Source of the DNA: Anthoceros angustus | Lineage: Eukaryota > Streptophyta > Anthocerotopsida > Anthocerotales > Anthocerotaceae | Length of the DNA: 64,000 nt | NCBI GenBank assembly: GCA_010909165.1 | Contig: VJWM01000107.1 | Coordinates: 806,001-870,000, forward strand | Reading direction: 5' to 3' | Part shown: positions 22,940 through 33,815 of the stretch, in pieces | Position numbering within the stretch: position 1 is the stretch's first letter | Layout: every line of letters starts with the position of its first letter | Notes under the pieces: generated by a model | What the model was told of the DNA's origin: nothing | Database searches by the model: none | What the model saw: only the letters and a program-made list of their open reading frames with translations | Position numbers and translations under genes: made by a program

Positions 22940-23660
22940 CTGCCTTGCCTGACGAGTGCACGCGCTTGCCAAGGCGAGTTTGATATCTGACAGGAAACAG
23001 GGCCAAACTAATCCTTCGTGGCTGTTTCGGACTACCACTGGTGCTGCTGAAAACCGCTACCAGTATTCAGTGGAAGTTTTCAAGAGACTTGCACAAGATG
23101 ACCGGTATGGTTCCCATATATGCAGGAAACTTGTCCGATTCCTTTGGCCGGTCGTGCGGATGTCTTGGTCTCCAGAGCTCTTTCTCTTCACTGGTTGTAA
23201 TGTGAATGTCCTTTTCCTGAGAATTGCTATGGTGTTCCGATTGCAGGAAAGTCCTGGTTATGGCCTGTAAACCTCTGTGAATTGTCAAGGAGTCTGCAGT
23301 ATCTTGTGCCCATATAGGTGGTGCGCGACCAGGGATGGCGGAATGAATTGGTCTTGAATTTTTGGCGCTGCGTGGGTACGAGTAGTTCACGTGCTTGTTA
23401 TGACTAGAATTAGCTTGATAAGTACTTTTCTAGGGCCTCGATGTTTTCTCTGGCATTCTAGTTCATCAGTCATCGGGCATATAGGTGGCATCAGCTATCG
23501 TGCAGCGTTCTTCTTCTTCCTTAAGACAGTGGCGTTGGGAGAAAACGATCCTCTTTGGTCTCTCCAGGTGAGGTGGATGATCTGAGCTTCAAGGATCTGG
23601 AGAAAGGAGAAAAGGTGCACTGGAGGCTGAAAGCAGAGCAGGCTTCCGACTCTCTGTAAA
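22940..23660. repeat. Right arm of large imperfect inverted repeat
   Basis: This is the inverted partner of 21040-22020. It is shorter than the left arm because of internal deletions, and it carries the broken copy of the membrane-protein exon at its outer end. Confidence 0.82.
23565..23660 (+). pseudogene. Truncated copy of the membrane-protein exon
   Basis: It reads DLSFKDLEKGEKVHWRLKAE, matching residues 4-23 of the gene at 20654-21096, but the first Met codon is GTG. The similarity stops just before the transmembrane segment and a stop follows soon after. Confidence 0.75.
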
Positions 23661-24559
23661 GCCCACCAAGCTGCCGCTGTACTCGGTCTTCCCTTCATGT
23701 ATGGAGTTCGCTTCTTGTCTTTGTCTTGAGTGCTGCGTGGAGAAGCGTGGACTGTGTGGATGGAATGGGAGTGGGTTCTGGATTCATAGATCTCTCGGTG
23801 ATGATATGTCCATGTATCATTCAAACAGTCAGAAATGGGTGTAACAGCTCTTTGATGACAACCATCTGCCACCTTCTGAGCACTGAGGTTTGGCTAGCTT
23901 GGAAGATAAGGGCTTGCCGTCCCCGGGAGTCGTGGGAGCAGATTTGAGTCTGTTAGCTGGTCGTCATGTACAAGATCAGAGACCTCCACGGCTAAGGTCT
24001 GTGGTGCTCGTTTGTCCGCTAGTATAGGTGGTGCTGGCGAGACTGGAATTCGGAGAGAAAATTAGGTTGTTTGAGTCTGAGGGCCGAGTCATCATGTTGC
24101 CTGCACTCGTTTCGTGCGTTTGCTGTTTACGTGCACCCGCAGGATCTCTGCAGCTTACCTGTCGTCTGATACGGCCTTGCGTCGTTTGTCCGTGTCGACA
24201 ACCAGTCCCCGCCGAGCTGAACGGGCAGAATGCGGACTTGCAGCTGGCGGGGATGCCCGTCCCCTCCAAGACTCCAAGACTCCATGACCATTGTCATATG
24301 AAATCGCCAGAGTTGTGATGGATCATTCCTTAGTAATTCGTGGCCTCGACTGAGCTGAAAGCTCAACTGTGAGTGACCACGTTCCTCAAAACCTTGTACG
24401 CAGATTATGAATTACCATGAACCGGATGCTGAAACAACCAACCAACTGTGTCTGAGTCTCCGAGGAGCTCTCGCTCACCTAACCTCAAGGCAACCCCTGT
24501 CAAATAACCAAGCCTCCAGGTGCAGCAGTGTAAGAAGCCCGGCACTCCCACCTCCGCAA

Positions 24560-24990
24560 AGATGTGTGGGACGGGACGGATTTTCTCGGGATGGTCGTCA
24601 ACAGGAGCGGTAGCACTAAATGGTAATATCTGCGATCGTTATCGTTGGGCCTGCGTGCAAGGGCTCGGACATGCGGCACTTCTTCTGTATGGACAATTAT
24701 CAGAGAAGGTGGCCTCAATTCGGCTGCTGGTGTTACTTCTGCTTGACTTCTGAAGGCCTTACAGAAGGGCAGGCAGCTGGACTCATGGTTGTCGAAAGAG
24801 GCCTGCCGGATAGCGTAAAAGTGAACAGGCAGCAAGAGGGACTCATTATTGGAGGAGGACCGCTGGATAACGGAAAGGTGGCAACCGCCTAGTCAACTTA
24901 CATGGAAACCGTGGTGAACTGAAAGATGCGCGCCAGGTTTTTGACAGCATAACGTTCAAGGACATGGAGTACCTAGATTTCAAGAGGGAT
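24560..24990 (+). pseudogene. Pentatricopeptide-repeat (PPR) remnant
   Basis: Pieces typical of plant PPR proteins appear in different frames: a GLGHAALLLYGQ segment near 24.66 kb, LTEGQAAGL...ERGLPDSVKVN near 24.76-24.83 kb, and HGNRGELKDARQVFDSI near 24.90-24.96 kb. Frameshifts and stops separate them and no start or continuous gene exists. PPR proteins normally bind organelle RNA; this copy cannot. Confidence 0.65.
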
Positions 24991-24999
24991 GATCAACAC

Positions 25000-26410
25000 A
25001 GCATGTAAACCTCAAAGCCGAACTGACGCAAGAAGGATGGTGAAGTCGGGGAATCTGAGAGTAAGATAGTCATGCAAGGGCTTGAGGCTAGATCAGAATG
25101 CTACACAAGCCTGGCGGCCATCAGCTGGATAGGGACCTGTGGCAGGATGGGTCCATGGAAGGGGTGTGGGGTGTGAAGCCGGGATTGGTTTAATATGGGA
25201 TATTCTAAGACTCTTAAGAAAAACATACAGCTACCGACGCCGTACAGTTTCCATAGCATGGGACGCATGCCATGCTGCGGAACTTCCTCAGCATCATAAG
25301 GCATCATCCATCTCAGTTTCAGCTGGAGAAAGGCATGACGTTTATCGTCCACGGAAATCTCGAACTGCAGCATACAAGATAAGTCCCGGACACGGAAACA
25401 CCAAACCAAAGCACGACAAGAGAAGTTGACGACACGGAGACACCACATCATAGGAGGATAGGATGTACCCAGAAACCTAAGGCCCACACGTCATCAAAAG
25501 ATATCGGTGCGGGTGAGTGGGCTGGTTAGACATATGGCAAGGGAAAAAATTGCCAGCAACACACTGAGAGGCTGTGGCAGAGTGACCTTGCAAACAGACG
25601 CTAAACAAACAGCTTCCCTGCTCAGACATATGCATCACCGTTCATCGAGCCTGTTTTCATGGGCCCTCAAACAAGAGGTGTCAGAAGTAGCATATTCATC
25701 ACTGCGGACGACCCTAATCTTGAACATAACTCCCAGCTAACAGAACAAGTCTGCTCACACTCCTCCCGCACACGGCAGACCGCTGGACCTACAAGCTAAG
25801 CCAACCTCAGTGCTCAGAAGGTGGAAGATAGTTGTCATCAAAGGCTGTTACAACCAGTTCTGACTGTTGAGCTTGATAAATCGAAAGATCATCACCGCAC
25901 CTTGGAAGCTTCAGCAAGGTCTTCAAGACCCGCCGCCATTTCACACACTCAGAGCGCAATCACGACAAACACACGCAGGCAGCAAACTACGTGAAGAAAA
26001 GACCACGAAAACAGTCAGCGTGGCGGGCTTTATTGAAAGTCGGAAGCGGAAGCCCTAACCCTAACCTAACCCTAAAATAGAACGGACTATGCGCGTCGGA
26101 AAGCGGAGACCTAATGCTAACGCTACATACATGATAACCATACAACTTCAGAGGTACATGTGAGCGGTATAAATTAAAAGTAAGTAGGACATAATACATA
26201 GTTCCAAGGGTAACAATATGATACAAAGCGGCAGTTGAAGGCCTACTACCTAATCGCAAAAAATTGTTAATGTTTTTACCGTCATTGGCCATTGGCGACA
26301 ATGTATGAAGAGAGGAGGGCTAGAGAAGCGGAAAACGAATGCAACATTCAGCGAAGCAGGACGTGGCCTGCAGGAAGCACCGCCACAGTAGTTGCCGACT
26401 CCCTTACGCA
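25000..26410. other. No gene recognised; telomere-like motif
   Basis: Only unassignable short frames are seen. A short CCCTAA-type run (CCCTAACCCTAACCTAACCC) lies at about 26052-26071. Confidence 0.5.
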
Positions 26411-26944
26411 TCACGCGAAGGGCGGGAAGGAGATGAGATCCCGCCCAAGCTCGGGCGAGATCGAGCAGGCATCAACGAGATTGAGCGCGCACCGAGCCAT
26501 CATCTTCTTGTAGGCCCGGAGGATGTCCCGGATTTCGTCCACGGTGAGAGCCTCCGCGCGGTAGCCTTGCAAGGAGGAGGTCATTTCCGACACCAGCGCG
26601 GCCGCCCGCTCATTCACGTCGTCGATGAGGTGCTTGAAGTGCTCCACCTGCTGGGCGCTCCAGGCGTTGGGCCATGTCACAACCACGGCGTCCTCGAGGC
26701 GCTCCAATTCCTCGGAAATGTCGTGAAGCCGCGCGCCGGCAGGGCCCGAGGCCGAGGCCGAGGCCGGGAGATGGCAGTGCTTCAGCTGCTCCGAGTAGTG
26801 GGTGAGCAGCAGTTTGGAGTGCTGCCTGAAGGAGGGCGCCGCCTGCACCGCCTCCAGCGCCTCGCTGCACATCGATTGCACCCGCTCGTAATGCTCCTCC
26901 AGTTCCGCGATCGCGTGCTTCCTCTTGGCTAGCCGAGTATCCAT
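26411..26944 (-). CDS. Hypothetical 177-residue helical protein
   Basis: A single uninterrupted frame starts at ATG 26944 and ends at 26411. The protein is strongly helical and charged from the start (RLAKRKHAIAELEEHYERVQ), with further amphipathic helices at about residues 75-140. A short Ala-Ser-Ala-Ser-rich linker near residue 62 comes from a GGCCGA-type microsatellite. There is no signal peptide or membrane segment. I do not recognise a family. The helical periodicity across the whole length argues that it is real rather than chance. It could be a complete intronless gene or the last exon of a longer one. Confidence 0.5.
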   Translation of the reverse strand: MDTRLAKRKHAIAELEEHYERVQSMCSEALEAVQAAPSFRQHSKLLLTHYSEQLKHCHLPASASASGPAGARLHDISEELERLEDAVVVTWPNAWSAQQVEHFKHLIDDVNERAAALVSEMTSSLQGYRAEALTVDEIRDILRAYKKMMARCALNLVDACSISPELGRDLISFPPFA

Positions 26945-27394
26945 ATCTGCCCGCCTTGGCTTTATCTCCTCTGCTTTATGCTCTAACCACTATGGCGTCC
27001 GAACCCAGCCCCCACCCTTGATCCAAGGCTTGATACGTACACCAGCACAGATCTTCCGCCTTCAAACCACATACATACGCGGAACCTGAGGGTGCAGCGT
27101 ATAGCCAGACAGCCCCAACACCGTTCAGAATGCCCTCCACGGCGCCGTTCCAGTTCCGTTCCGCGTGTTCCCGCCTGTTTGTTTCCGTTTTATTTCAGTA
27201 TTGTTCAGGCATGTATACCATGCGCCTGCCTCGGTACATAGACATGGAATCATCGAGATGCCGGTGTAGGAAGTCAACAAGCCGGTTTACTGCGGGGTAC
27301 AGGCGAGGCTGGGCTGGCCTGGTTGGGAGGCTCGTCTGCCAACGAAAGTGCTATCCAGAGCGCTACTATCGTACAGGTTGAGATGCCAGGATGT
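26945..27394. other. No gene recognised
   Basis: This is the short spacer between the helical ORF and the 3' end of the LONGIFOLIA/TRM gene; presumably it includes the latter's 3' UTR. Confidence 0.5.
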
Positions 27395-30300
27395 TCACAG
27401 GCACTGATGCGAGGGCTTCGGGGGCCTGGAGGTGAGTGTGGACCATTCCATCACAGCTTCCTCCATCAGCTCTTTGAAGATCATGCGCTCCACCTCCACT
27501 CCAAGCTCGCCCACCTCGGTGCTGTAGTCCAGCCACTTCTCGCTCTTGTGGGCCAGGTCCTTTTGCAGCATAGTGTAGAGGGTGTCGCAGACGTCTTCCG
27601 AGGGAGGACAGGGCAGCTGCTGAAGCTCGTTCCACACCTCTTGGACCAGGCGTTGCCCTGTTGGTGGCTTCCTGAGGAGGGCAGGTGAGGGGGTTGTCAC
27701 CCATGGTTGAGGGTGGAGGTATGGCTGCAGCTTCTTGGCGACAATGTCGTTGACGCTGTCGAAGAGGAGGCGTCTGTCCATTACCTCCTGTTCGCTTTTC
27801 CTCAGCATTTCGATCCTGAAAGCCTCATCAAAGTGACCCTTGGCATCTCGTTTCTCCCCGCGCAGCCTCCTTTTTTCTTCCCATCTGTCGAAGAGTTCTG
27901 GGTCCATGGCGAAGGATGGGGAATGCCAGGAAAGGATTAGCTCTTTCTCGTCTGTCAAGCCCGAAGAGATGAGCACGTCCCTCACATACGCCATCTCCAC
28001 CGCTTTGCTCCCCTCCAGTTGCTTGTCCTCCGCACTGGGGATGTCCAACATCAAGTACGGCACAGGGCTAAGCACCTTGCTCTCAGGGGCAGCTGGAGAT
28101 GAAGTGAACTCTGTTTTTGTCATGCTGGGTCGAGCATGATCGGGGACAGCTGCCACCACTCGCTCTTGAGGCAGAACGTCTGCAGGGTTCTGCTCATCCC
28201 ATGATAATTCATTAGCTAATGCTTCCAGCCTAAGAGTCAACTGGGCATCTGCAAGAGGAAGCAAAACCACAGGTCAGACGACTGGACACAGATCAAAGAT
28301 GCAAGACGCAATAGACCCACTAATTCAACAATTGATATTTCTTGCCACACTCACCTTTCAAACTCACTATGCTTTTGTTAACAGCTCTTGGCGAGTGTTC
28401 CTCATCGTGAAAAGGTGTGTCAAGAATAGACACAGGGCTCGGCTGCTCGGCACCCTCAGCGATGGCTTCGCCCAAGTACTTCACATCACCTTGATTTAGA
28501 AGCACGCTAGTAATAGCAGAATACGCTCCTCCTGTAAGGCTGTTCACACTTTGACTGTATTCTTGTTCATACTTGTCCACAGAAATCTGATCATGCACAA
28601 ACGCTGACACCATCAGAGTAGCCCAAATGCCGAGGCAGGTCACAATTGTACAGGGCCTTCACCCACAAAAGATCACAAAGACTTCCGACAGAAACCTCAC
28701 CTCAGGATATGGGAGAGTGCTAGCCAGGTCCTCTAAAGACCTGAGATCGCAGCAGTGGTCTTTCGCCTCTTCTGCATTCGACCGAATGCTTGAGGCCCTG
28801 GCCACCTCTTTTAGATTCTCGGTCTTCGCGGGGGATGTCCCAACCGAGTGCTGTTGAACCATACCTTTCCTTGTGGTCGGCGATGATTTGGTCCCTACAA
28901 GCAGCTGCTCATCAGATTTGGTATGAAGGCTGCCAGTTTCGACAACCAGTTGCTGCCTACTGGAGGGGGAAGCACTATGGTCTGCAACCCTGGAGAACGA
29001 AAGGTCTCTGCTCCCAATGCTTGCTCTTCTACTCGCAGCTGCTTCACTGTCCGACAAGGAACCGCTTTGCCTTGCCCTTTCACTAGTCTTTCCAGAGACT
29101 CTTAGGCGAGGGCTGTCAGGAGAAGGAACATACGAGCTCCTCCCGCCACCCTCCACAACAGGCCCGGATGACTGGGTTCCGACATCAGAGGAGCACCGTC
29201 GAAGAACTTTCCTGGGGTCTACGTCAACACTCCTCCTACTAGCTGCCTCAGGGTCCCTCATGGACTGCGACCTCTGACTCTGTGTGGTGGAAGACCTCAA
29301 CTTCCTACCATTCTCAACAGCCTTGATACTGCTACTGGTAGTGCTCTTGGACGCAGCACTCTGTTGCCTCACATTGGCTGCATCCTTAATTGGTGCAGCT
29401 CGACCTTTCGAAGCGGGAGCACCGGCTGGAGGCTTTCCGCCTTTCAGAGCCTGCCGAGGCTCAACTGCAGCAGGCGGCTGCTGCACCGCCTTGGGTGCTC
29501 CAGTTCCATTCAGGCGCTCCCGACGCTTCCTGAACGTCATGGTTTCCTCGGCATTGAACTTGCTGATGGGTTCCCTGGGAGTTGCAATGGGTGCTAGCCC
29601 CTGGTGGCTTCTCACAGCTTTCAAACTTCCGCTTGGCGTCGATGCCTTCACAGAGTTCGACGTACGAACTCCCCTGGAGCTCACTGAGGCATTCTGCCCA
29701 CCCTTAGCTTTACTCACACCCTGTTGCTTTGAAACTGGTTTCATAACAACTATAGAGGCCTCGGTGGATAAGAGGCCACTGTTTCCAGATTTGCCATACT
29801 GGGGGATCGCCTTTCCTGCATCAATTGAAAGTTCGATCATGTTGTCCTGGGAATCCCTCATCTGCTGGTATGCCCGCATATCTTGGATTGCTTTCATATC
29901 CTGTATAGACTTCATTCTCGGGGACTGGTCACCGTTATAAGGTGATTCATGTTTGGAGTAGTACCCCGAGTAGTAGTTATGAGATGGAGCTTTGGTCTGC
30001 ATCGGTTCAGCCTGTCTGTCGGACTCCATTCGCGGTGGATGTAATAACCCCTTCAGCTGCATGGCCTCCAGAATCTGCCTGAGTGTCTTCCTTTCTTGCT
30101 GAGAATTCTTCACCCTCAACTGCTGAAGCCTCTGCTCCAATTCACCAAGTAGGGTGTTGCTTGATTGCTGCTGCTTCTTCACCTCTTCGGAGTGTTTCAA
30201 CACGGTAAGAATAGCCTCGGGAAACTGCTTTTGCAATTGCGCATACTTGAATTGGGAAATTTCTCTCACGTCATGTTGCTTGGGTGCCGGTGGCATTGCT

Positions 30301-32425
30301 TCCGTGAAATTCCTGGAAGCTGACGGATGGAACTTGCCGGAAAAATTTGAACCTGAGTCATGTGACCTCCAACCAGCAACTCCCGTCTCCTGCCCGCGCT
30401 TGTAAGCCATAAAGCTATCTGGTACAGCATCATTCACCTTGGACGAAGGCTGAACGAAATCCTGCTTCGCACCCAGGGTTTGCTTCACCGGATGCTCCGA
30501 ATCAGATAACTTCCGTGAACCAAAACTCTTATTAGCAGAAGATAAGAAGAAATCCTCCTGCACCTTCGACGACCTCTGAGAAAATGGCTTGGGCTCGATA
30601 ACTTGCTTGGTCTGCGACTGCTCTAGAGGCTTGTACTGCAAAAGCTCTTGCAACAACTTCGCTTCAGTAGACGGCTTTTTCACAGAAGTAGCAATAGGCG
30701 GAGGCCTCTGCTGAGGCAGAGGAGCAGGGTCGGGAAGTTCCTCCAGACCCATCAGACGAGCTACAACATTAGGAACCCTCTTCTTCACATCCGTATTCCC
30801 TTGATAGCCGGACTCCGACGACCCTGGTGGTTTCAACGCCTTCTTCCCCTCTGCGGAGCCCCTCTGAGCATCACTAAAACTGCCTAACTGAACGTCTCTC
30901 GTATTGAAAGAGTCAGATGAAGTCCTGGAGGACCTGGAATCAACCGAAGACCTGCCAAAATCTCTCGATTGCAGGAAGCCAGAAGAGGTCTCCCGCAGCT
31001 GAAGACTGGCCAGAAGCAAGTCCCTCTGGTCCAGAGAATGCCTTGGAGCATCCCTTCCATCAGCAGACAGACGAGGGGGCTCCCGACCCCGCTGCGAAGT
31101 TCTAGAATCGAGCGAATACCGAGGAGCCTCCCGACCGTCAAGCGAGAACCTGGGTCCTTCCTTGGCCACAGACAACCTTGGTGGCTCCTTCAGATCAAGA
31201 GAAGCTCTGGGCGCATCCCTGCCATCAACAGACAGCCTGCCAGCATCCCGACTATACTTCCCACTCAGGGCCTTGAGCGACTCCTTGAAGTCCATTGCAG
31301 ACCGAGCACCCTCCTTCCCATCCAACGAGACTCGAGCTGGGTCCTTGAAACTCTTCACATTGGACGGCCTGGGAGACTCCTTCCGCTCCCCAGCAGCCCT
31401 GACCGGTTCCCGGCCATCGAAGGACATCTTCGGCGTATCTTGCCTGGAAACACTACTGGCCCGGGCAGACTCCCGCACATCCACAGACACCCTGGCGGCT
31501 TCAGGGCCGTCGACAGACGTTCTAGCCGAATCCCTGTTAAACGACGCCCGCACAACCTCCCGGATGTCCATAGAGGGCCGCCCATGCTCGCGCGAGTCGT
31601 AAGACGCCCTCGGCTGGTCCTTCAAACTAGGCCCCGGTTTCATCAGTCCGTCCTTCGCCGTGAGCCCGGCAAACGAATTCCGCGGCGGGTCCCTCGCCGT
31701 CTCCGTGGACGAGCGAGGCGTCTCCTTAATGTAGAAAGACAGCCTGGGAGCATCTTTTGAGTCGAGAGACCCCCTCCCTGGCTCCGGCTTCATTTCAGCG
31801 GACACCCCCGCAACGTCCTTCGAAAACGAAGGCTCCCCGTTCTCATAAGACGAGGACCTGGCCTCCGCAGCATCAGACGCCTTCTGAGACCCCGACGAAT
31901 CAAGGGAGAGCCGCTCGTCCGTAAACTACACCACAAATGAACAACAAAGCATCAATCACAGAAACTGAAATGAACAACTCCAAAGCATCAACCACTGGCA
32001 CTCCTGCTGCTGCTGTGCTTCAAGGTGAAGCGATCGGCAACGCAGCTCCCGGCTCAGCACTTACCGACGTGAAGGCAGTCGGTCCACTTCCCTCAAATCG
32101 AGGACTTCCGCAGCTTGAAGTCGGCAGCGAGCGAGCTGTTCACGAAGAGAAGGAGAAGCGCAGCGTTCAACAGCAGAACAAACTCTTACAAACCTGTACT
32201 TACGCACACGTTCCACAAGGGAGGAAACTTACAAATCTGTACTATCACCAAGACACAAGCCACCAACAATAGCAGCTTACCTCCAGACACGAGCCGCCTG
32301 TGACCATATCGTCTTCCTGTTATGGCTTGATGCCTGTCGAAGATTTGCAGTATCCCAGTCATACAGCCAATTTCCTTCTCCAACTGCGGGTCCTCTGACA
32401 AAGCCTTGAGAATCTTGGCAGACAT
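27395..32425 (-). CDS. LNG: LONGIFOLIA/TRM-family protein
   Basis: Five exons in matching phase on the - strand: 32281-32425, 32065-32135, 28701-31925, 28355-28586, 27395-28248, giving 1508 residues. The N-terminus MSAKILKALSEDPQLEKEIG and CMTGILQIFDRH is the hallmark of LONGIFOLIA/TON1-recruiting-motif (TRM) proteins. In flowering plants these bind microtubules, recruit TON1/PP2A (TTP complex) and control organ elongation. Also present are the RVPNVVARLMGLEELPD motif (about residue 455), a Gln-rich coiled region (about 640-720), the QPSPVSILD motif (exon 4) and a C-terminal DUF4378 domain (about 1225-1490, ending in a VERMIFKELMEEAVMEW helix). Residues ~123-412 are an expanded ~10-residue repeat. 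The protein is longer than typical angiosperm LNG proteins. Start choice rests on the conserved MSAK. Cytoplasmic, microtubule-associated by inference. Confidence 0.93.
30900..31790 (-). repeat. Decapeptide repeat in the LNG/TRM protein
   Basis: About 25 tandem, diverged copies of a ~30-bp unit encode (R/K)-(D/E)-x-x-R-x-S-x-D-x. Examples are RDAPRASLDL, REAPRYSLDS and RDAPRHSLDQ. Copies differ at the nucleotide level while the Arg, Ser and Asp positions are held, which suggests protein-level constraint. R-x-S in most units resembles basophilic kinase sites. Confidence 0.88.
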
Positions 32426-33742
32426 TTTAATACTCCTGACGGCCGGCAGCCACCTCTCCGCCACTCCACCTCCAGCTCCTCCACTTCCCGCTCCCCTACT
32501 CAAAAACAAAAGCTGCCTCTCCCTCCGCCACACCTTGAGCTCGACAGATCACGCGCCAGTCACAAATGCAAGCGCGGAAACGCAGACAAGCTGCGCATCC
32601 GACTCCAGACAACTCCCCTAGCCCGGGGAGCTGCAGCTGCTGCATCAAACCCCGGCAAATCTCTCCTCCTTTCCACTCAACCTCCACAGACCTACTCCTT
32701 CCAGCGCGCTGCAGCCTGCGCTTCCGCCCCAGGGCAAAGGCCAGCCGATGCTCAAGAACTAGGCAGAAAGCAGAACGGGACAGTGCCAGTCTGTGTTCCG
32801 AAGAAGCGAAGACTGAAATAATATTTTTCAAGCCAGCTCGAGCTGCGCATCATACGCTTCCTCCTACTGATCTGCACACCGAGGCCTGCTTCCTCTCCCA
32901 CAATGCAGCGCTACAGGAAAGGCATGCCCTCCTCTTCCTCTTCCTCTTCCTCTCCCTCTCTTCCTCTTCAGCCTTGCTCCGGAGATCTGGAAGTATGACA
33001 CAGAAATTGCGCTCCTGCTCCTCCCGGGAGAGCAGCGGGACGCAATGCGGGCGAGGGCGAGGGCGATCCAGGGATCTGCTGTGGTCCCAGCCGCACAGGC
33101 CGGGGGCCCGCTGGGGGGCAGCGGCAAGCTGGTGGAGCGGCGGCCGCGCGCAGCTGCGAATGCGGGGGAAGGGTTGCTGCGGGATCCGAGCGCGACGGAG
33201 GAGGAGTCATCGACAGGTGAAGATGCGGGCGGGGCGGCTGGGTCCGGGAGCGTGATGGGCTGGGCTGGCGCCTGTGCGGCAGCAGGCACTGCACTGAAGT
33301 GTCTCCCCCTCCTCACGCTCAGCGCCAGCCGGGCCGTGCATCATATCTCTCTCCATGTCCCGGGACCCTCACCATGTGCCTCCACTAACCCCGGTCAGGC
33401 CCCCGGTTAGGTCACACGGGCCTACCATTATTGGGCAGGCCACCGGCCCACCGGGGGCAGCGCCCACCGGCTACCGGCTGCGGCCGACACAGACGGCCCG
33501 AGGGCTCGCCCCCACAGGCCCGGTTCCCGAAGCGGCTTCCGCCTCAACCGCATGACCTACTGCCCGGGTTTGGCGTTCCGGACGTCGTTAGCCCCATAAA
33601 TGGGCCCCCAAAGCTGCATCCCATTTTGAAATTCGAAATTCGGGGCCCCAAAATAAGTAACAAAAAAAGTACCTGTCTGCGCAGGCTTTGCTCAAGTGCA
33701 AAATTGGTAGACATGTCTGTAGCTGTCGAATCACCATTCCTA
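32426..33742. other. Upstream region of the LNG gene
   Basis: This holds the 5' leader and promoter of the - strand LNG gene. A CTCTTC-rich tract lies at about 32930-32970. Open frames on both strands at 32.5-33.5 kb are GC-driven and without motifs. Confidence 0.5.
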
Positions 33743-33815
33743 CGCCGCCCGGGGGGCTCGAACCCCCGACCACAAGGTTAAGAGCCTTGCGCTCTACCGA
33801 CTGAGCTAGGGCGGC
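33743..33815 (-). tRNA. tRNA-Lys (CTT anticodon)
   Basis: The - strand sequence folds as a full cloverleaf without intron. The acceptor stem is GCCGCCC/GGGCGGC (33815-33809 with 33750-33744). The D arm contains A-box TAGCTCAGTCGG, the anticodon stem is CAAGG/CCTTG with loop CTCTTAA (anticodon CTT), and the T arm is GGGGG-TTCGAGC-CCCCC with B-box GGTTCGAGCCC. The discriminator base is G at 33743; CCA is not encoded, as usual in nuclear tRNA genes. Its internal A and B boxes are the polymerase III promoter. Confidence 0.96.

Noticed and set aside
25190-25430. Third copy of the membrane-protein exon
   Set aside because: Only a short stretch near 25300-25330 resembles the sequence before its start; the conserved coding part is absent.
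28659-31805. Single-exon reading of the LNG gene ending at 28659
   Set aside because: The reading past GAG|GTGAGG at 28701 is intronic; exon 4 and exon 5 carry the conserved PSPVSILD motif and DUF4378 in matching phase.
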